DNA from: Dongia deserti
Lineage (GTDB): Bacteria; Pseudomonadota; Alphaproteobacteria; Dongiales; Dongiaceae
Assembly (NCBI RefSeq): GCF_003574735.1
Contig: NZ_QORW01000005.1
Span: forward strand, 124,001 to 188,000
Length of the DNA stretch: 64,000 bases
Reading direction: 5' to 3'
Shown here: in pieces, positions 53,854-62,798 of the stretch
How positions within the stretch are numbered: position 1 is the first letter of the stretch
Layout: each line of letters starts with the position of its first letter
Notes under the pieces: model-generated
Databases searched by the model: none
Told to the model about the DNA's origin: nothing
Seen by the model: only the letters and a program-made list of their open reading frames with translations
Position numbers and translations under genes: made by a program

Positions 53854-56800
53854 TCAAGAAACCGAAGCGGCGGTCGGCTCGCGCCTTGCCAGGAGCGCCA
53901 TGGCGCTTTCCAGGATGACGGCGGCGCGGCGGTCGAAGCTGTGCTCGCGGTGGACGATCTCCGCAAAGGTGCGTCGAGCCGCCCGCTGCGCAGGGCCTTC
54001 GTTCAATGCCTGCGCGATGGCGCGATCGATCGGCTGGTGCGGACCAAAGGAGATGATGGCTTCAGAGAAGCCGGCGGGCAGGTCGGCGATCTGATCGGAG
54101 ATGATGGGCACTCCGCAGGCAAGGACATCGAACACACGATTGGAAAGAATCGCGGCCCGCTGCATGTCAGGCCAATGATCGTTGAGCACGACGCCCGCCT
54201 TTCGGTAAAGGTCCGCGACCATCGAGTTCGGGATCAGGGCTCCCTTGATATGGCGCGCATCAATGAGCGCTTCCCACCGCGTTCCATAGACCACTGGAGT
54301 CAAGCCGGCCTCGATCGCGGCGCGAACGGCGGGACGGAAGACGTTGCGCGAGTTGCCGACGAACAGAATGTCTCGGCTCCTCGGGGTGTCGGACGGATCG
54401 GGAAAGAACAGGTTTTTGTCGGTGCACTGCATCAGCGGCTCCACACGAATTCCCGATTCCGCGGTCCATTGGCGCGCAAGGCGATCCGATGCGACGAAGA
54501 CTTGGCCGTAAGCCGAAATCTCCTCCGGTGCAACGAGGACGGGATGGCTAATCGCCCACATGATCGAGGGTCGGTCTGGCTTTGGAGCAAACCGCTCCAA
54601 GCCGCGCAATACCAGGTCAATCTCGCTCTCCGTGTCGGGCTCGTTCCATGATCGGTGGAAGTCGATCCGGCATCGGCAGCCAAGGCGCTGCAGCGCCTCT
54701 GCGAGGCTACGCGCAAAATGATAGTCACCCCACTCATCGCGTACCGCTTCGCTAGGGCAGGCGATCTTGATGGTGAACGACGGCTGCGCCGCGGTGGCCG
54801 CGTGTACGGAGAGGGCAGCTGCCGCACCATCCTCCGCGATGCATTCCAGGACTGGTCGATACGAAGCCAGCCCTGCGGGCGCCCACTCCGGCACGTCCGG
54901 CGCGTACTGTTGTGTGCGATAGCCGTCGTGGCTGTAGATCTCGGTGTCATTCGGCCTCAGGTAACTCTTCCAACGCTCGGCGAAGGTGCGACGGTTGCTG
55001 TAGGCGAAGCGGCCGCGGCCCGGCGTGCCGCCTTCGTGATGGATGACGATTGAGGAGGGCTCCACACGGCACGTCTTGCCCAACTGCGTCTTCAGCCGCA
55101 GGCACAGGTCGCTGTCTTCCTGCCCATTGATGAACATCGGATCGAAGCCGTGGAGCGCCGCAAAATCAGTGGCCCGGATAGCAAGGCACGCGCCACTGAT
55201 CATGTCGAGCGTCCGCGGCTCGTTGACGTGCGGTGCATCGCCAGGAAGGCTGCGATAGAGTTCGTAGGGGATAGAGCCTTGCTCGCCCAGCACCGTGCCG
55301 AAGGTCTGGATCGTGCCATCGGGAAAAAGCAGCTTGGGCTGCACCGCGCCGACCGCCGGCTCGGCGAGGGGCGCGACAAGCGCACGCAGCCAGCCGGGGC
55401 GCACACGCGTGTCGTTGTTCAGGAACACGACAATGCTGCCGCGGGTCGCGGCAAAGCCGAAATTGCAGCCCAGAGCGAAGTTCAGGTTCTCCCAGTTGCG
55501 CACCAGTCGTGCATTCGAATGAGCCGCAACGCATTGGTCGAGCAGGGTGGCTGTCGCGGAATCGCTCCCATTGTCGACCAACACCAGCTCGAACCTGCAG
55601 CCAGCTTCGGTATCGAACAGGGAGGAGAGGCAAGCGGCGGTCAGCTCCGGCTGGCCATGGACCGGAATGACAACCGAGACCAGGTCCTGATCGCGGGTGC
55701 CGAGGCCGGATTGCAGCCGGGACCAGTCAAGATGGTGCTTGCCCAATACGACGTAGATCCAGCTTACCGGCTCCGAGACCGTGATGCGGTCGGAGCGTGT
55801 CAGGCGCCCATCATACACGCAGCCGATGAATGGGACGTAGGCGACCCGCGAGTCCTTCGCATAGCGCAAGATCAAATCCCAATCGGACATGCGCTTCAGG
55901 CCCTCATCGCATCCGCCGCGCCTGTCATAGAGATCCCGACGATGCAGGACGACGTTGATGTCGATGAAGTTGCGGTGGCTGAGCGCCGTGTACTCGTACT
56001 CCGCGCCTACATAGCGCGCGTGCCAGCCATCGTTCGTTTCCAGAGCAGAATAGACGAGGTCGAGATTCCGTTCGAGAAGGTAGGCGGCGGCAATCTCGAG
56101 GAAGTCGGGCCGCCAGCTATTGTCGCTGTCCAGATAGGCGAAAAACTGCCCCTTCGCCTGTGACATCGCGTGGTTGCGCGCGGCAGCCACGCCCCTTCCG
56201 CTCGTTTGCAGCAAGCGGATACGCGGATCAGCGAGAAAGGCCTCAACCACCGACTGGGTTGCGTCGATGCTGCCGTCATCGACGATCAAGAGTTCCCATT
56301 GATCGTAGGTTTGTGCCTTGATGCTCTCGATCGCCCTCGGCAGAAGCTCGGCTCGATCTCTCGTCGGAAGTACGATCGAGATCAACGGCCGTTCGCGCAG
56401 CAAGGTGGCATGACCGTTGCTAGCTCGAATCGCTGCCGCAAACGTGCGTGCCGCTTCGTGATCGAAGCTCTTATGCTGCGCGCTCCTACTGTGCGGCGAC
56501 GCGATCTGGGCAGATGGAGCGAACGAGGTGCCGGAATCGATCGCGCTATTCGGGCGACGCCCCTCGCTCGCACCGTGACGCAGGAAATGCAGCAGAGGAT
56601 TGATGCCTGCGGCTGCTACGTCAGGATTGGCATCCAGATACCATTTGGTATCGAACAGCGGGCCAGGACTACGACCTTCCTTGGCACCACATAGGATGAA
56701 GTGCAGCAGCGGGTTGAGCTCGGCCTTCGCCACATCGGGATTGCTGGCTAGATACCAGCTGGAACTGAAGAGGCGATTGGGGTCGCGCCCCTCTCGCGCT

Positions 56801-57024
56801 CCATAGCGGATGTAATGGCGCAGTGGATCGACTTTGCGCGCTGCTACATCGGGATAGGCTTCTAGGTACCATGGCGTATCGAATAGTCCGGAGCCGCGGA
56901 TGACGTCTTCGGCGTTCGTGGCACGCGACTTGAGCCAGGCAGGAACGTGCAAACGGGCCAGCAAACCGCTCAACGAGGTACCCATTCGAGTATTGATCAA
57001 CCGCGCAAATCGGTGAGATTCCAT
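53854..57024 (-). CDS. Large multi-domain glycosyltransferase with N-terminal repeats
   Basis: A 1,056-residue protein. Residues 46-159 hold three 38-residue repeats with the core F-D-x-x-W-Y-L-x-x-x-P-D-V and H-F/Y-x-x-x-G-A-x-E-G-R. Then follow a GT2 domain (from about 207, ISIVLPTRDRAELLPRAIES), a second GT2 domain (from about 450, LVSVVIPVHGQPELTAACLS) and a C-terminal GT-B-like domain (about 760-1045, with DILFVGNSRNVFRPAVRAAI and DVLACGVPIISDQIADLP). No membrane segment. Likely makes a complex surface glycan. Start ATG 57024; ATG 56985 is possible. Confidence 0.85.
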   Translation of the reverse strand: MESHRFARLINTRMGTSLSGLLARLHVPAWLKSRATNAEDVIRGSGLFDTPWYLEAYPDVAARKVDPLRHYIRYGAREGRDPNRLFSSSWYLASNPDVAKAELNPLLHFILCGAKEGRSPGPLFDTKWYLDANPDVAAAGINPLLHFLRHGASEGRRPNSAIDSGTSFAPSAQIASPHSRSAQHKSFDHEAARTFAAAIRASNGHATLLRERPLISIVLPTRDRAELLPRAIESIKAQTYDQWELLIVDDGSIDATQSVVEAFLADPRIRLLQTSGRGVAAARNHAMSQAKGQFFAYLDSDNSWRPDFLEIAAAYLLERNLDLVYSALETNDGWHARYVGAEYEYTALSHRNFIDINVVLHRRDLYDRRGGCDEGLKRMSDWDLILRYAKDSRVAYVPFIGCVYDGRLTRSDRITVSEPVSWIYVVLGKHHLDWSRLQSGLGTRDQDLVSVVIPVHGQPELTAACLSSLFDTEAGCRFELVLVDNGSDSATATLLDQCVAAHSNARLVRNWENLNFALGCNFGFAATRGSIVVFLNNDTRVRPGWLRALVAPLAEPAVGAVQPKLLFPDGTIQTFGTVLGEQGSIPYELYRSLPGDAPHVNEPRTLDMISGACLAIRATDFAALHGFDPMFINGQEDSDLCLRLKTQLGKTCRVEPSSIVIHHEGGTPGRGRFAYSNRRTFAERWKSYLRPNDTEIYSHDGYRTQQYAPDVPEWAPAGLASYRPVLECIAEDGAAAALSVHAATAAQPSFTIKIACPSEAVRDEWGDYHFARSLAEALQRLGCRCRIDFHRSWNEPDTESEIDLVLRGLERFAPKPDRPSIMWAISHPVLVAPEEISAYGQVFVASDRLARQWTAESGIRVEPLMQCTDKNLFFPDPSDTPRSRDILFVGNSRNVFRPAVRAAIEAGLTPVVYGTRWEALIDARHIKGALIPNSMVADLYRKAGVVLNDHWPDMQRAAILSNRVFDVLACGVPIISDQIADLPAGFSEAIISFGPHQPIDRAIAQALNEGPAQRAARRTFAEIVHREHSFDRRAAVILESAMALLARREPTAASVS

Positions 57025-57063
57025 CTCACCATCAGCAGATTACCATCGAAATTGTCGGCGGGG

Positions 57064-57405
57064 TCAAACGACTTTTCCCTCGAAAGGGTTGCGGCCCTGT
57101 TTGTCCTCGACCTCGATGACCCACAGATCCGGATCGCGTTTGACCTGACGCTCGATATAGGCGGTTGCGTCCCCCTCCGTGAGCAGGGCGCCTTGCTGGG
57201 CGGCGAGCCAGGCGACGCGACCGTCCATATCACGCGTTTGGCTCAGGACTTTGAAGCTCCCGTCCAGGAGATTGAGCTTCACGATCACTGCGCCGCCCCA
57301 TTGATCGCCTTTGCGCAGCACGGCGGCAAACGTGCCTTCCGCGTTGCAGCGTCGTAGATGGGCCTGGACCCAGAGTTCCGTCGAGAGGCGGCCGTCGGTG
57401 CTCAA
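57064..57405 (-). CDS. DUF1491 family protein
   Basis: A 113-residue alphaproteobacterial protein of unknown function: LSTELWVQAHLRRCNAEGTF, VLRKGDQWGGAVIVKLNLLD, and a C-terminal DPDLWVIEVEDKQGRNPFEG. These blocks are typical of DUF1491. The start codon is TTG, overlapping the stop of the ThDP enzyme gene by four bases (TTGA), so translation is coupled. No membrane or catalytic motifs seen. Confidence 0.85.
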   Translation of the reverse strand: MSTDGRLSTELWVQAHLRRCNAEGTFAAVLRKGDQWGGAVIVKLNLLDGSFKVLSQTRDMDGRVAWLAAQQGALLTEGDATAYIERQVKRDPDLWVIEVEDKQGRNPFEGKVV

Positions 57406-59090
57406 GAGCGCGCCTTCGACGCCAGTGCGGCGTCGCGGATCTGGGACAACGTCTGCCGCGGGGTGATCACCTCTGCGCTCAGGCGGATCTCGATGAGGGC
57501 AGGCCTGCCGGCCTTTGCCGCGCGCTCAAAGGCAGTGGCGAAGCCGGAGGTCTGCTCGACCAACTCGCCGTGCGCGCCATAGGCTTTGGCGAGGGCGACG
57601 AAGTCCGGATTGACGAGATCGGTGCCGGAGACCCGACCGGGATAGCTGCGCTCCTGGTGCATGCGGATGGTGCCGTAACTGCCATTGTTCACAACCACGA
57701 AGACGACCGGCGCGTTGTACTGCACGGCGGTTGCGAGCTCCTGGCCGTTCATCATGTAGCAACCGTCGCCGTTGAAGGAGACCACCATGCGCTCCGGCGC
57801 GATCAGCTTGGCGGCGACTGCAGCGGGCACACCATAACCCATGGTGCCGTTGGTCGGGGCGAGCTGAGTCCGGAATTGGCGATAACGGTGAAAGCGGTGG
57901 ATCCAGGTCGCATAGTTGCCCGCGCCATTCGTGAGGATGGCGTCGGCGGGCAGGCGCTGCTCCAGCCAGTTCATGATCTCGCCCATCTGGACCGGGCCTT
58001 CGACCTGGGGCGGGGTCGACCATTCCAAGTAGTCGGCGTGAGCCGTCTTGGTCTCGTTGTCCCAGGCGCGTGCGGGCAGCGGACCGAGCGCCTTCGCCAT
58101 GGCGGCAAACTCGGCTGTACCGGAATTGATGGGCAAGGCAGCCTGATAGACTCGGCCGAGTTCCTCCGCACTCGGATGGATGTGCACCAGCGCCTGACGC
58201 GGCACCGGGATGCTCACCAGCGTATAGCCGGACGTCGTCATCTCCCCGAGGCGAGCGCCGACGACAATCAACAGATCGGCAGTCTTCACGCGTTCAGCCA
58301 ACTTGGGGTTGATGCCGATTCCGACATCGCCGGCATAGTTCGCGTGGACATTGTCGAACAGATCCTGGCAACGGAAGGAGCAGCCGACCGGCAGATTCAT
58401 AGTTTCCGCGAAGGCGCGGACATCGGCGACAGCACCCGCCGACCAGCCGCCTCCGCCCAGGATCATGAAAGGCCGCCTGGCTTGGCGCAGGCGGTCGCGG
58501 AGCTCCTCCAACTGAGCGGCGCTTGGGGAAGGCCGCACCGGCTGATAGCAGCCAGCGTCGGCTACATCGACTCGATCGGTCAGCATGTCCTCCGGCAGTG
58601 CCAGCACCACGGGACCTGGGCGGCCATTGACGGCACGATGGAAGGCCTGGCTGACATATTCCGGGACGCGGGCGGCATCGTCGATCTCCGCCACCCACTT
58701 GGCCATCTGGCCGAACATGCGGCGGAAATCAATCTCCTGGAAGGCTTCGCGCTCGACCTGATCGCGCGCCACCTGGCCGATGAACAGGATCATCGGCGAG
58801 GAATCCTGGAACGCGCAGTGAACGCCGATCGAGGCGTTGGTGGCGCCGGGACCGCGGGTGACAAAGCAGATGCCAGGGCGGCCCGTCATCTTTCCGTAGG
58901 CCTCCGCCATGTAGGCGGCACCGCCTTCCTGACGACAGACGATGAGCTTGATCTCAGGGGCATCGTGGAGGGCGTCGAGCGCAGCCAGGTAGCTCTCGCC
59001 CGGAACGCAGAAAACAGTGTCGACGCCGTGAATCTTCAGCGCGTCGATCAGGACCTGACCGCCTGTGCGCAGGTTGCTGGAAGTCGCCAT
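57402..59090 (-). CDS. Thiamine pyrophosphate-dependent enzyme, acetolactate synthase large-subunit-like
   Basis: A 562-residue ThDP enzyme with the three-domain order of the POX/AHAS family. The N-terminal PYR domain has catalytic Glu55 in CRQEGGAAYMAEAYGKMTG. A central domain (about 195-330) follows, then a C-terminal PP domain with the GDG...NN motif (NGDGCYMMNGQ ... VVNNGSYGTIR). No regulatory subunit is adjacent, so it may not be biosynthetic AHAS; decarboxylase or carboligase activity is possible. Start ATG 59090 has a GAGGG site. It is downstream of the broken amine oxidase gene. Confidence 0.9.
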   Translation of the reverse strand: MATSSNLRTGGQVLIDALKIHGVDTVFCVPGESYLAALDALHDAPEIKLIVCRQEGGAAYMAEAYGKMTGRPGICFVTRGPGATNASIGVHCAFQDSSPMILFIGQVARDQVEREAFQEIDFRRMFGQMAKWVAEIDDAARVPEYVSQAFHRAVNGRPGPVVLALPEDMLTDRVDVADAGCYQPVRPSPSAAQLEELRDRLRQARRPFMILGGGGWSAGAVADVRAFAETMNLPVGCSFRCQDLFDNVHANYAGDVGIGINPKLAERVKTADLLIVVGARLGEMTTSGYTLVSIPVPRQALVHIHPSAEELGRVYQAALPINSGTAEFAAMAKALGPLPARAWDNETKTAHADYLEWSTPPQVEGPVQMGEIMNWLEQRLPADAILTNGAGNYATWIHRFHRYRQFRTQLAPTNGTMGYGVPAAVAAKLIAPERMVVSFNGDGCYMMNGQELATAVQYNAPVVFVVVNNGSYGTIRMHQERSYPGRVSGTDLVNPDFVALAKAYGAHGELVEQTSGFATAFERAAKAGRPALIEIRLSAEVITPRQTLSQIRDAALASKARS

Positions 59091-59209
59091 GGAGTGTCCC
59101 TCGTTGACTGGCAGTGACATAGCCGAGCGAGGGACCGGCGGCAAGGAAGGTGGTCCCGTCGGAATGCGCGGATCGGCCGGCAAAACGGCGGCCGATCCTG
59201 CCGGAACGC

Positions 59210-60455
59210 CTAAGCCGATCGGAGCGCGGCGGCGATGCGGCCAATGGCCTCAGCCCCGCTCCGATAGGCGCCGCCACAGGTCGCGACCATCGGCATGGCG
59301 ACCGCCTCGCCTGCGAAGAACAGCCTGTTTTCGACAGGCCTTGCCAGTTCCTCTCGGGCGCCGAAATGGCCGGGTCTGACCGAGGCATAGGCGCCCAATA
59401 CCTATGGATCGGTCTCCCCAGGCCGAGACGATCGAGCGGACGAAGTGCCGGCGAATGCCTTCGCCAAAGACTGCTGCGATGCGGTCCAGGACATAGGCGG
59501 TTGCCACCTTCTGCCCGGCGCGGGTGAGATGGCTGGCATAGCGGCCGCCCGTCTGGCCCACCACGTAGTTGAAGCCGAAAGGCGGGATGTAGATGGCGAG
59601 CGGCTCGGCATCGCCGTCGATAATGGTGAAATTGTTGGGCGCATCGCCGAAGACATCGCGGTCGAAGTAGAGCGCGACCCGGTTGGCCACGCCAGGAGAG
59701 AAGCCGTCGATAGCGGAGAGGGTCGGTGCCGGCAAGGAAGGCCGGAACTTGATAAGCCCGGATTGCAGGATGCCGATGGAGACGGTGACGAGCACGGCAC
59801 GTGCCGTGACGCTGCCGCGGTCTGTGTGCACGAGGACGCGATCGCGCTGCGACCAATCGATCTCCTCCGCGATCGTGTTCAGGGAAACCGGGATGTCGGC
59901 ACCAAGGCGAGCGAGCAAGCGGCCGAGGCCATCGCGCACGGGCCAATCACCGCCATTGGCGACCTGAGCCATCACGTCTCTGGCGGACACCTGATCCGGG
60001 TCGGCCGCGTGGATGACGGAGAACACGTGAGCATAGGGGGCGAAGTAGGGACTGCTCGTGTCGAGCAGCGACAGAACATCACGATCTTCCCGCGGATCGA
60101 GGGCAATGCCCGCACCGCTTTCGGCCCAATCGAAATAGGAGGCGTAGGCGCTGCTCTCGGCTGCAGTCCCATGCCGGCCGTTCAGCCAGAGATGAGCAGA
60201 GAACGCGAAACCACGATCGATGAAGAAGCCGAGCCGGTCCGCCTCCGGCACCAGCGGGTTGATGTCCGACGTATGCAGCCAGTGGCAACCGAGATCGAAC
60301 GGCACACCTGGCGCAAGATCCTCGGTATAGGCGCGGCCGCCGGTGCGATGGGAGGCTTCAATGACTTGGTGGGTGAGGCCGGCGTTGATCGCTGCGCGCG
60401 AGGCGGCGATACCGGCCGCGCCAGCCCCTATAATGACAAGGTCGAGATCGGGCAT
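59210..60455 (-). pseudogene. Flavin monoamine oxidase gene with a frameshift near the C-terminus
   Basis: The reading frame from ATG 60455 encodes an FAD amine oxidase: IIGAGAAGIAASRAAI (8-23), RTGGRAYTED, DLGCHWLH. After SAWGDRSI (around 59403-59426) the frame loses similarity and runs to a stop at 59250. In another frame, 59210-59398 encodes the expected C-terminal FAD-binding part: GAYASVRPGHFG, ENRLFFAGEAV and GGAYRSGAEAI. One base change in length near 59396-59414 separates the two; one of the possible repairs also leaves a TAG codon. Either a recent inactivation or a sequencing error. It lies nine bases after the amidase gene. Confidence 0.85.
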
Positions 60456-60464
60456 TAAGAGGAT

Positions 60465-61883
60465 CTAGACCGGAGGGCGGCGATGCGCCCAGGGCATACG
60501 CTGTTCGACGGTTGCGCCGATGCGCAGCGCGAGGCGATCGTCGTGGCGGCGCGCGACGATCTGCAATCCCATCGGCAAGTTGTCCTTCGTCCAGCCGCAA
60601 GGGACCGACAGTGCGGGGCACATGCCGAATAGGCTGAAGACCGAGGTCACGTCAAGGCAGCGATAGGCGCCATCCGGCTCCCCTTTCCAATAGCTCGAAT
60701 CCGTGCCGCCATGTGGCACGGCAGGCTGGGCCATGGTTGGACAGAGCAGGGCATGATGGCGGGAGAGGATCGGCGCCAGATCGTTGCGCCACGCAGCGGT
60801 ACGCGCAATCTCGAGGCTCTTGAATTCGACGGCGGAGGCTGCGAGACCGTGATCGAGATACGAGACAACCTTCGGATCCATCTTCGCGCGATGGGTCTCC
60901 AAAGTGTGGCCGAAGAAGGTCGCGAGGAAAACCTCCCAATGCTTCAGCCAAAGGTGATCGAGCTCGGCGCCCCACGGCAGGCTCACCTCTTCGACCCGTG
61001 CGCCGGCTTCAGCGAGGGCATTCGCAGCGGCGCGAACGGCGGCCTCGACCTCCGGATGCCAGGCGCGCTTCCCTAAGTCGAGGCACAAGCCAAGACTGAC
61101 GTCACGCAGGTCGGTGTCATAGGGCGCGAGGAAGTTCTGCGGCTGCGTGAGGGATTGGATGTCGCGCTCATCCGGCCCTTGCGCCACCTGGAGGAACAGG
61201 CTGGCATCGGCGATGGTTCGCGCCAGCGGTCCGAAGTGGGAAAGCTGGTCGAACTCGCTCGGCAAGATCGTGAAGGGAATGCGGCCGAAGCTCGGCTTCA
61301 ATCCGACCACGCCGCAGAAGCTGGCGGGGATCCGCACCGACCCGCCCATATCGGAGCCTTCGGCGATGGGCATGCATCCAGTGGCAACCGCCACGCCCGC
61401 GCCGCCCGATGAGCCGCCAGCCGTGAGAGCCGGGTTCCAAGGGTTACGCGTGATACCCCAGAGCGGGCTCTCGGTGAAGCCGGAATAGGCGAATTCCGGC
61501 GTGGTGGTCTTGCCGACCATGATGCCGCCCGCGGCCTTCAACGCCTCGACAATGGGGGCGTCATGATCCGGCACCCAATGCTCGTAGGCGTAGGAGCCGA
61601 GCGTGGTTCGCTTACCTTTGGTGGGTGTGAGGTCCTTGATGGCGAAGGGCACGCCGTGCAGCGGCCCGCGGAACTGGCCGGCTTTGGCTTCACGATCAAG
61701 TTCCGCGGCAATCGATAGCGCCTCCTCCGGATAGAAGAAGCAGAAGCAGTTCAGCTTGGGATTGATCTCCGCGATGCGAGCCAAGCTGTTCTCCACGACG
61801 CGCGCGGCCGTTAGTGAGCCAGCGCGGATACAGCCTGCGATCTCGGTCGCCGGCATGTAGCAGAGGTCGAGATCAACGGACAT
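60465..61883 (-). CDS. Amidase signature family amidase
   Basis: A 472-residue amidase with the Ser-cisSer-Lys triad: Lys83 in FAIKDL, the Ser158/159 pair in AGGSSGGAGVAVATG and nucleophile Ser182 in GSDMGGSVRIPASFCG. It hydrolyses a carboxamide to acid and ammonia. The gene is not next to gatB/gatC, so it is not tRNA-GatA by context. Downstream, nine bases away, is the flavin amine oxidase; such pairs occur in amine and indoleacetamide-type catabolism. Substrate is unknown. Confidence 0.92.
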   Translation of the reverse strand: MSVDLDLCYMPATEIAGCIRAGSLTAARVVENSLARIAEINPKLNCFCFFYPEEALSIAAELDREAKAGQFRGPLHGVPFAIKDLTPTKGKRTTLGSYAYEHWVPDHDAPIVEALKAAGGIMVGKTTTPEFAYSGFTESPLWGITRNPWNPALTAGGSSGGAGVAVATGCMPIAEGSDMGGSVRIPASFCGVVGLKPSFGRIPFTILPSEFDQLSHFGPLARTIADASLFLQVAQGPDERDIQSLTQPQNFLAPYDTDLRDVSLGLCLDLGKRAWHPEVEAAVRAAANALAEAGARVEEVSLPWGAELDHLWLKHWEVFLATFFGHTLETHRAKMDPKVVSYLDHGLAASAVEFKSLEIARTAAWRNDLAPILSRHHALLCPTMAQPAVPHGGTDSSYWKGEPDGAYRCLDVTSVFSLFGMCPALSVPCGWTKDNLPMGLQIVARRHDDRLALRIGATVEQRMPWAHRRPPV

Positions 61884-61906
61884 GACGTATCTTTGTTTTC
61901 GGAACG

Positions 61907-62266
61907 TTAGTGGTGGCCGCCCTGATGCAGGATCTGATCCTTAATGCCGGTTTCGTAGGAACCGCCGGCGGGCGTCAGGACACAAGCCATCGGGAACAGT
62001 GACTTGATCAGCTTCTTGCGTTCCAGAGCGATCCAGACGCTTTCATTGGACAGGCCGGAGGCATCTTGGGCCCGCACGATATAAGAGCCGAGATGGAAAT
62101 GATCCCCGTGCGGCCGCGGCATGTGGGAGATCATGATGTGGCCGGGCTCGCCGCTCGGATCATCGTGCGGAGAGGCAACGCCCTCCATCTGCGATAAAGC
62201 CTGGAACAAGGTGAGAGTCTTGAGCTGGAGCGGGTTGAGGTTGAGCGGGTTCTTTTTCTGCGCCAT
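61907..62266 (-). CDS. Small histidine-rich conserved hypothetical protein
   Basis: A 119-residue soluble protein that I cannot assign to a named family. Nine His residues are clustered: PHDD, GHIMISHMPRPHGDHFHLGS (about 42-61) and the C-terminal LHQGGHH. This could bind a metal. The N-terminus (NPLNLNPLQLKTLTLFQAL) is helical and amphipathic. It sits 23 bases after yajQ and 23 bases before the amidase gene, all on the minus strand. Real gene status is supported by its tight position and the coding-like length between neighbours. Confidence 0.65.
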   Translation of the reverse strand: MAQKKNPLNLNPLQLKTLTLFQALSQMEGVASPHDDPSGEPGHIMISHMPRPHGDHFHLGSYIVRAQDASGLSNESVWIALERKKLIKSLFPMACVLTPAGGSYETGIKDQILHQGGHH

Positions 62267-62289
62267 TGACGATTTCCAAAATTCAGCAT

Positions 62290-62775
62290 TCAGTCGCGGA
62301 AGTTCACGAATTGGAGCGGCTGCTCGATCTTCAGACCGCGCACAAAAGCGATGGCGTCCTGCAGGTCGTCCTTCTTCTTGCCGCTGACCCTGAGCTCGTC
62401 CCCCTGGATAGACACCTGGACCTTCATCTTGCTGTCCTTGATCTCCTTCACAATGCGCTTGCCCAGCGTCTGGTCAATACCCTGCTTCACCACGACTTCC
62501 TGGCGCAAGGCGTTGCCAGATGCCTTCTGCGGATCCTTGAAATCAAGGGCAGTGGCATCAAGCTTGCGTCGGACCATATAGCCGCGCAGCAGTTCCTGCA
62601 TCTGGCGCAGCTTCATGTCGTCGTCGGCGAGGATGGTGATCAGCGCCTCCTTGCGCTCGATCGAGCACTTCGAGCCCTTGAAGTCAAAGCGCGTGCCGAT
62701 CTCACGCACCACACCTTGGACGGCGTTCTCGACCTCGGCCAGATCGGTCTTGGAAACGATATCGAAGCTCGGCAT
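62290..62775 (-). CDS. yajQ: YajQ family cyclic di-GMP-binding protein
   Basis: A 161-residue member of the UPF0234/YajQ family: MPSFDIVSKTDLAEVENAV, RFDFKGSK, VVVKQGIDQTLGKRIVKEIK, KVQVSIQGDELRVSGKKKDD and a C-terminal QPLQFVNFRD. YajQ proteins bind nucleotides or RNA, and some bind cyclic di-GMP and modulate transcription. Start at ATG 62775. It may head the minus-strand run down to DUF1491, but gaps vary and the functional link is doubtful. Confidence 0.95.
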   Translation of the reverse strand: MPSFDIVSKTDLAEVENAVQGVVREIGTRFDFKGSKCSIERKEALITILADDDMKLRQMQELLRGYMVRRKLDATALDFKDPQKASGNALRQEVVVKQGIDQTLGKRIVKEIKDSKMKVQVSIQGDELRVSGKKKDDLQDAIAFVRGLKIEQPLQFVNFRD

Positions 62776-62798
62776 TGCAGTTTCTCCGGACCATAGTA

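Noticed and set aside
57570-59117. 515-codon open frame on the plus strand
   Set aside because: Lies entirely antisense to the ThDP enzyme gene, is rich in His/Asp/Arg shadows of GC-rich codons, and shows no family similarity.
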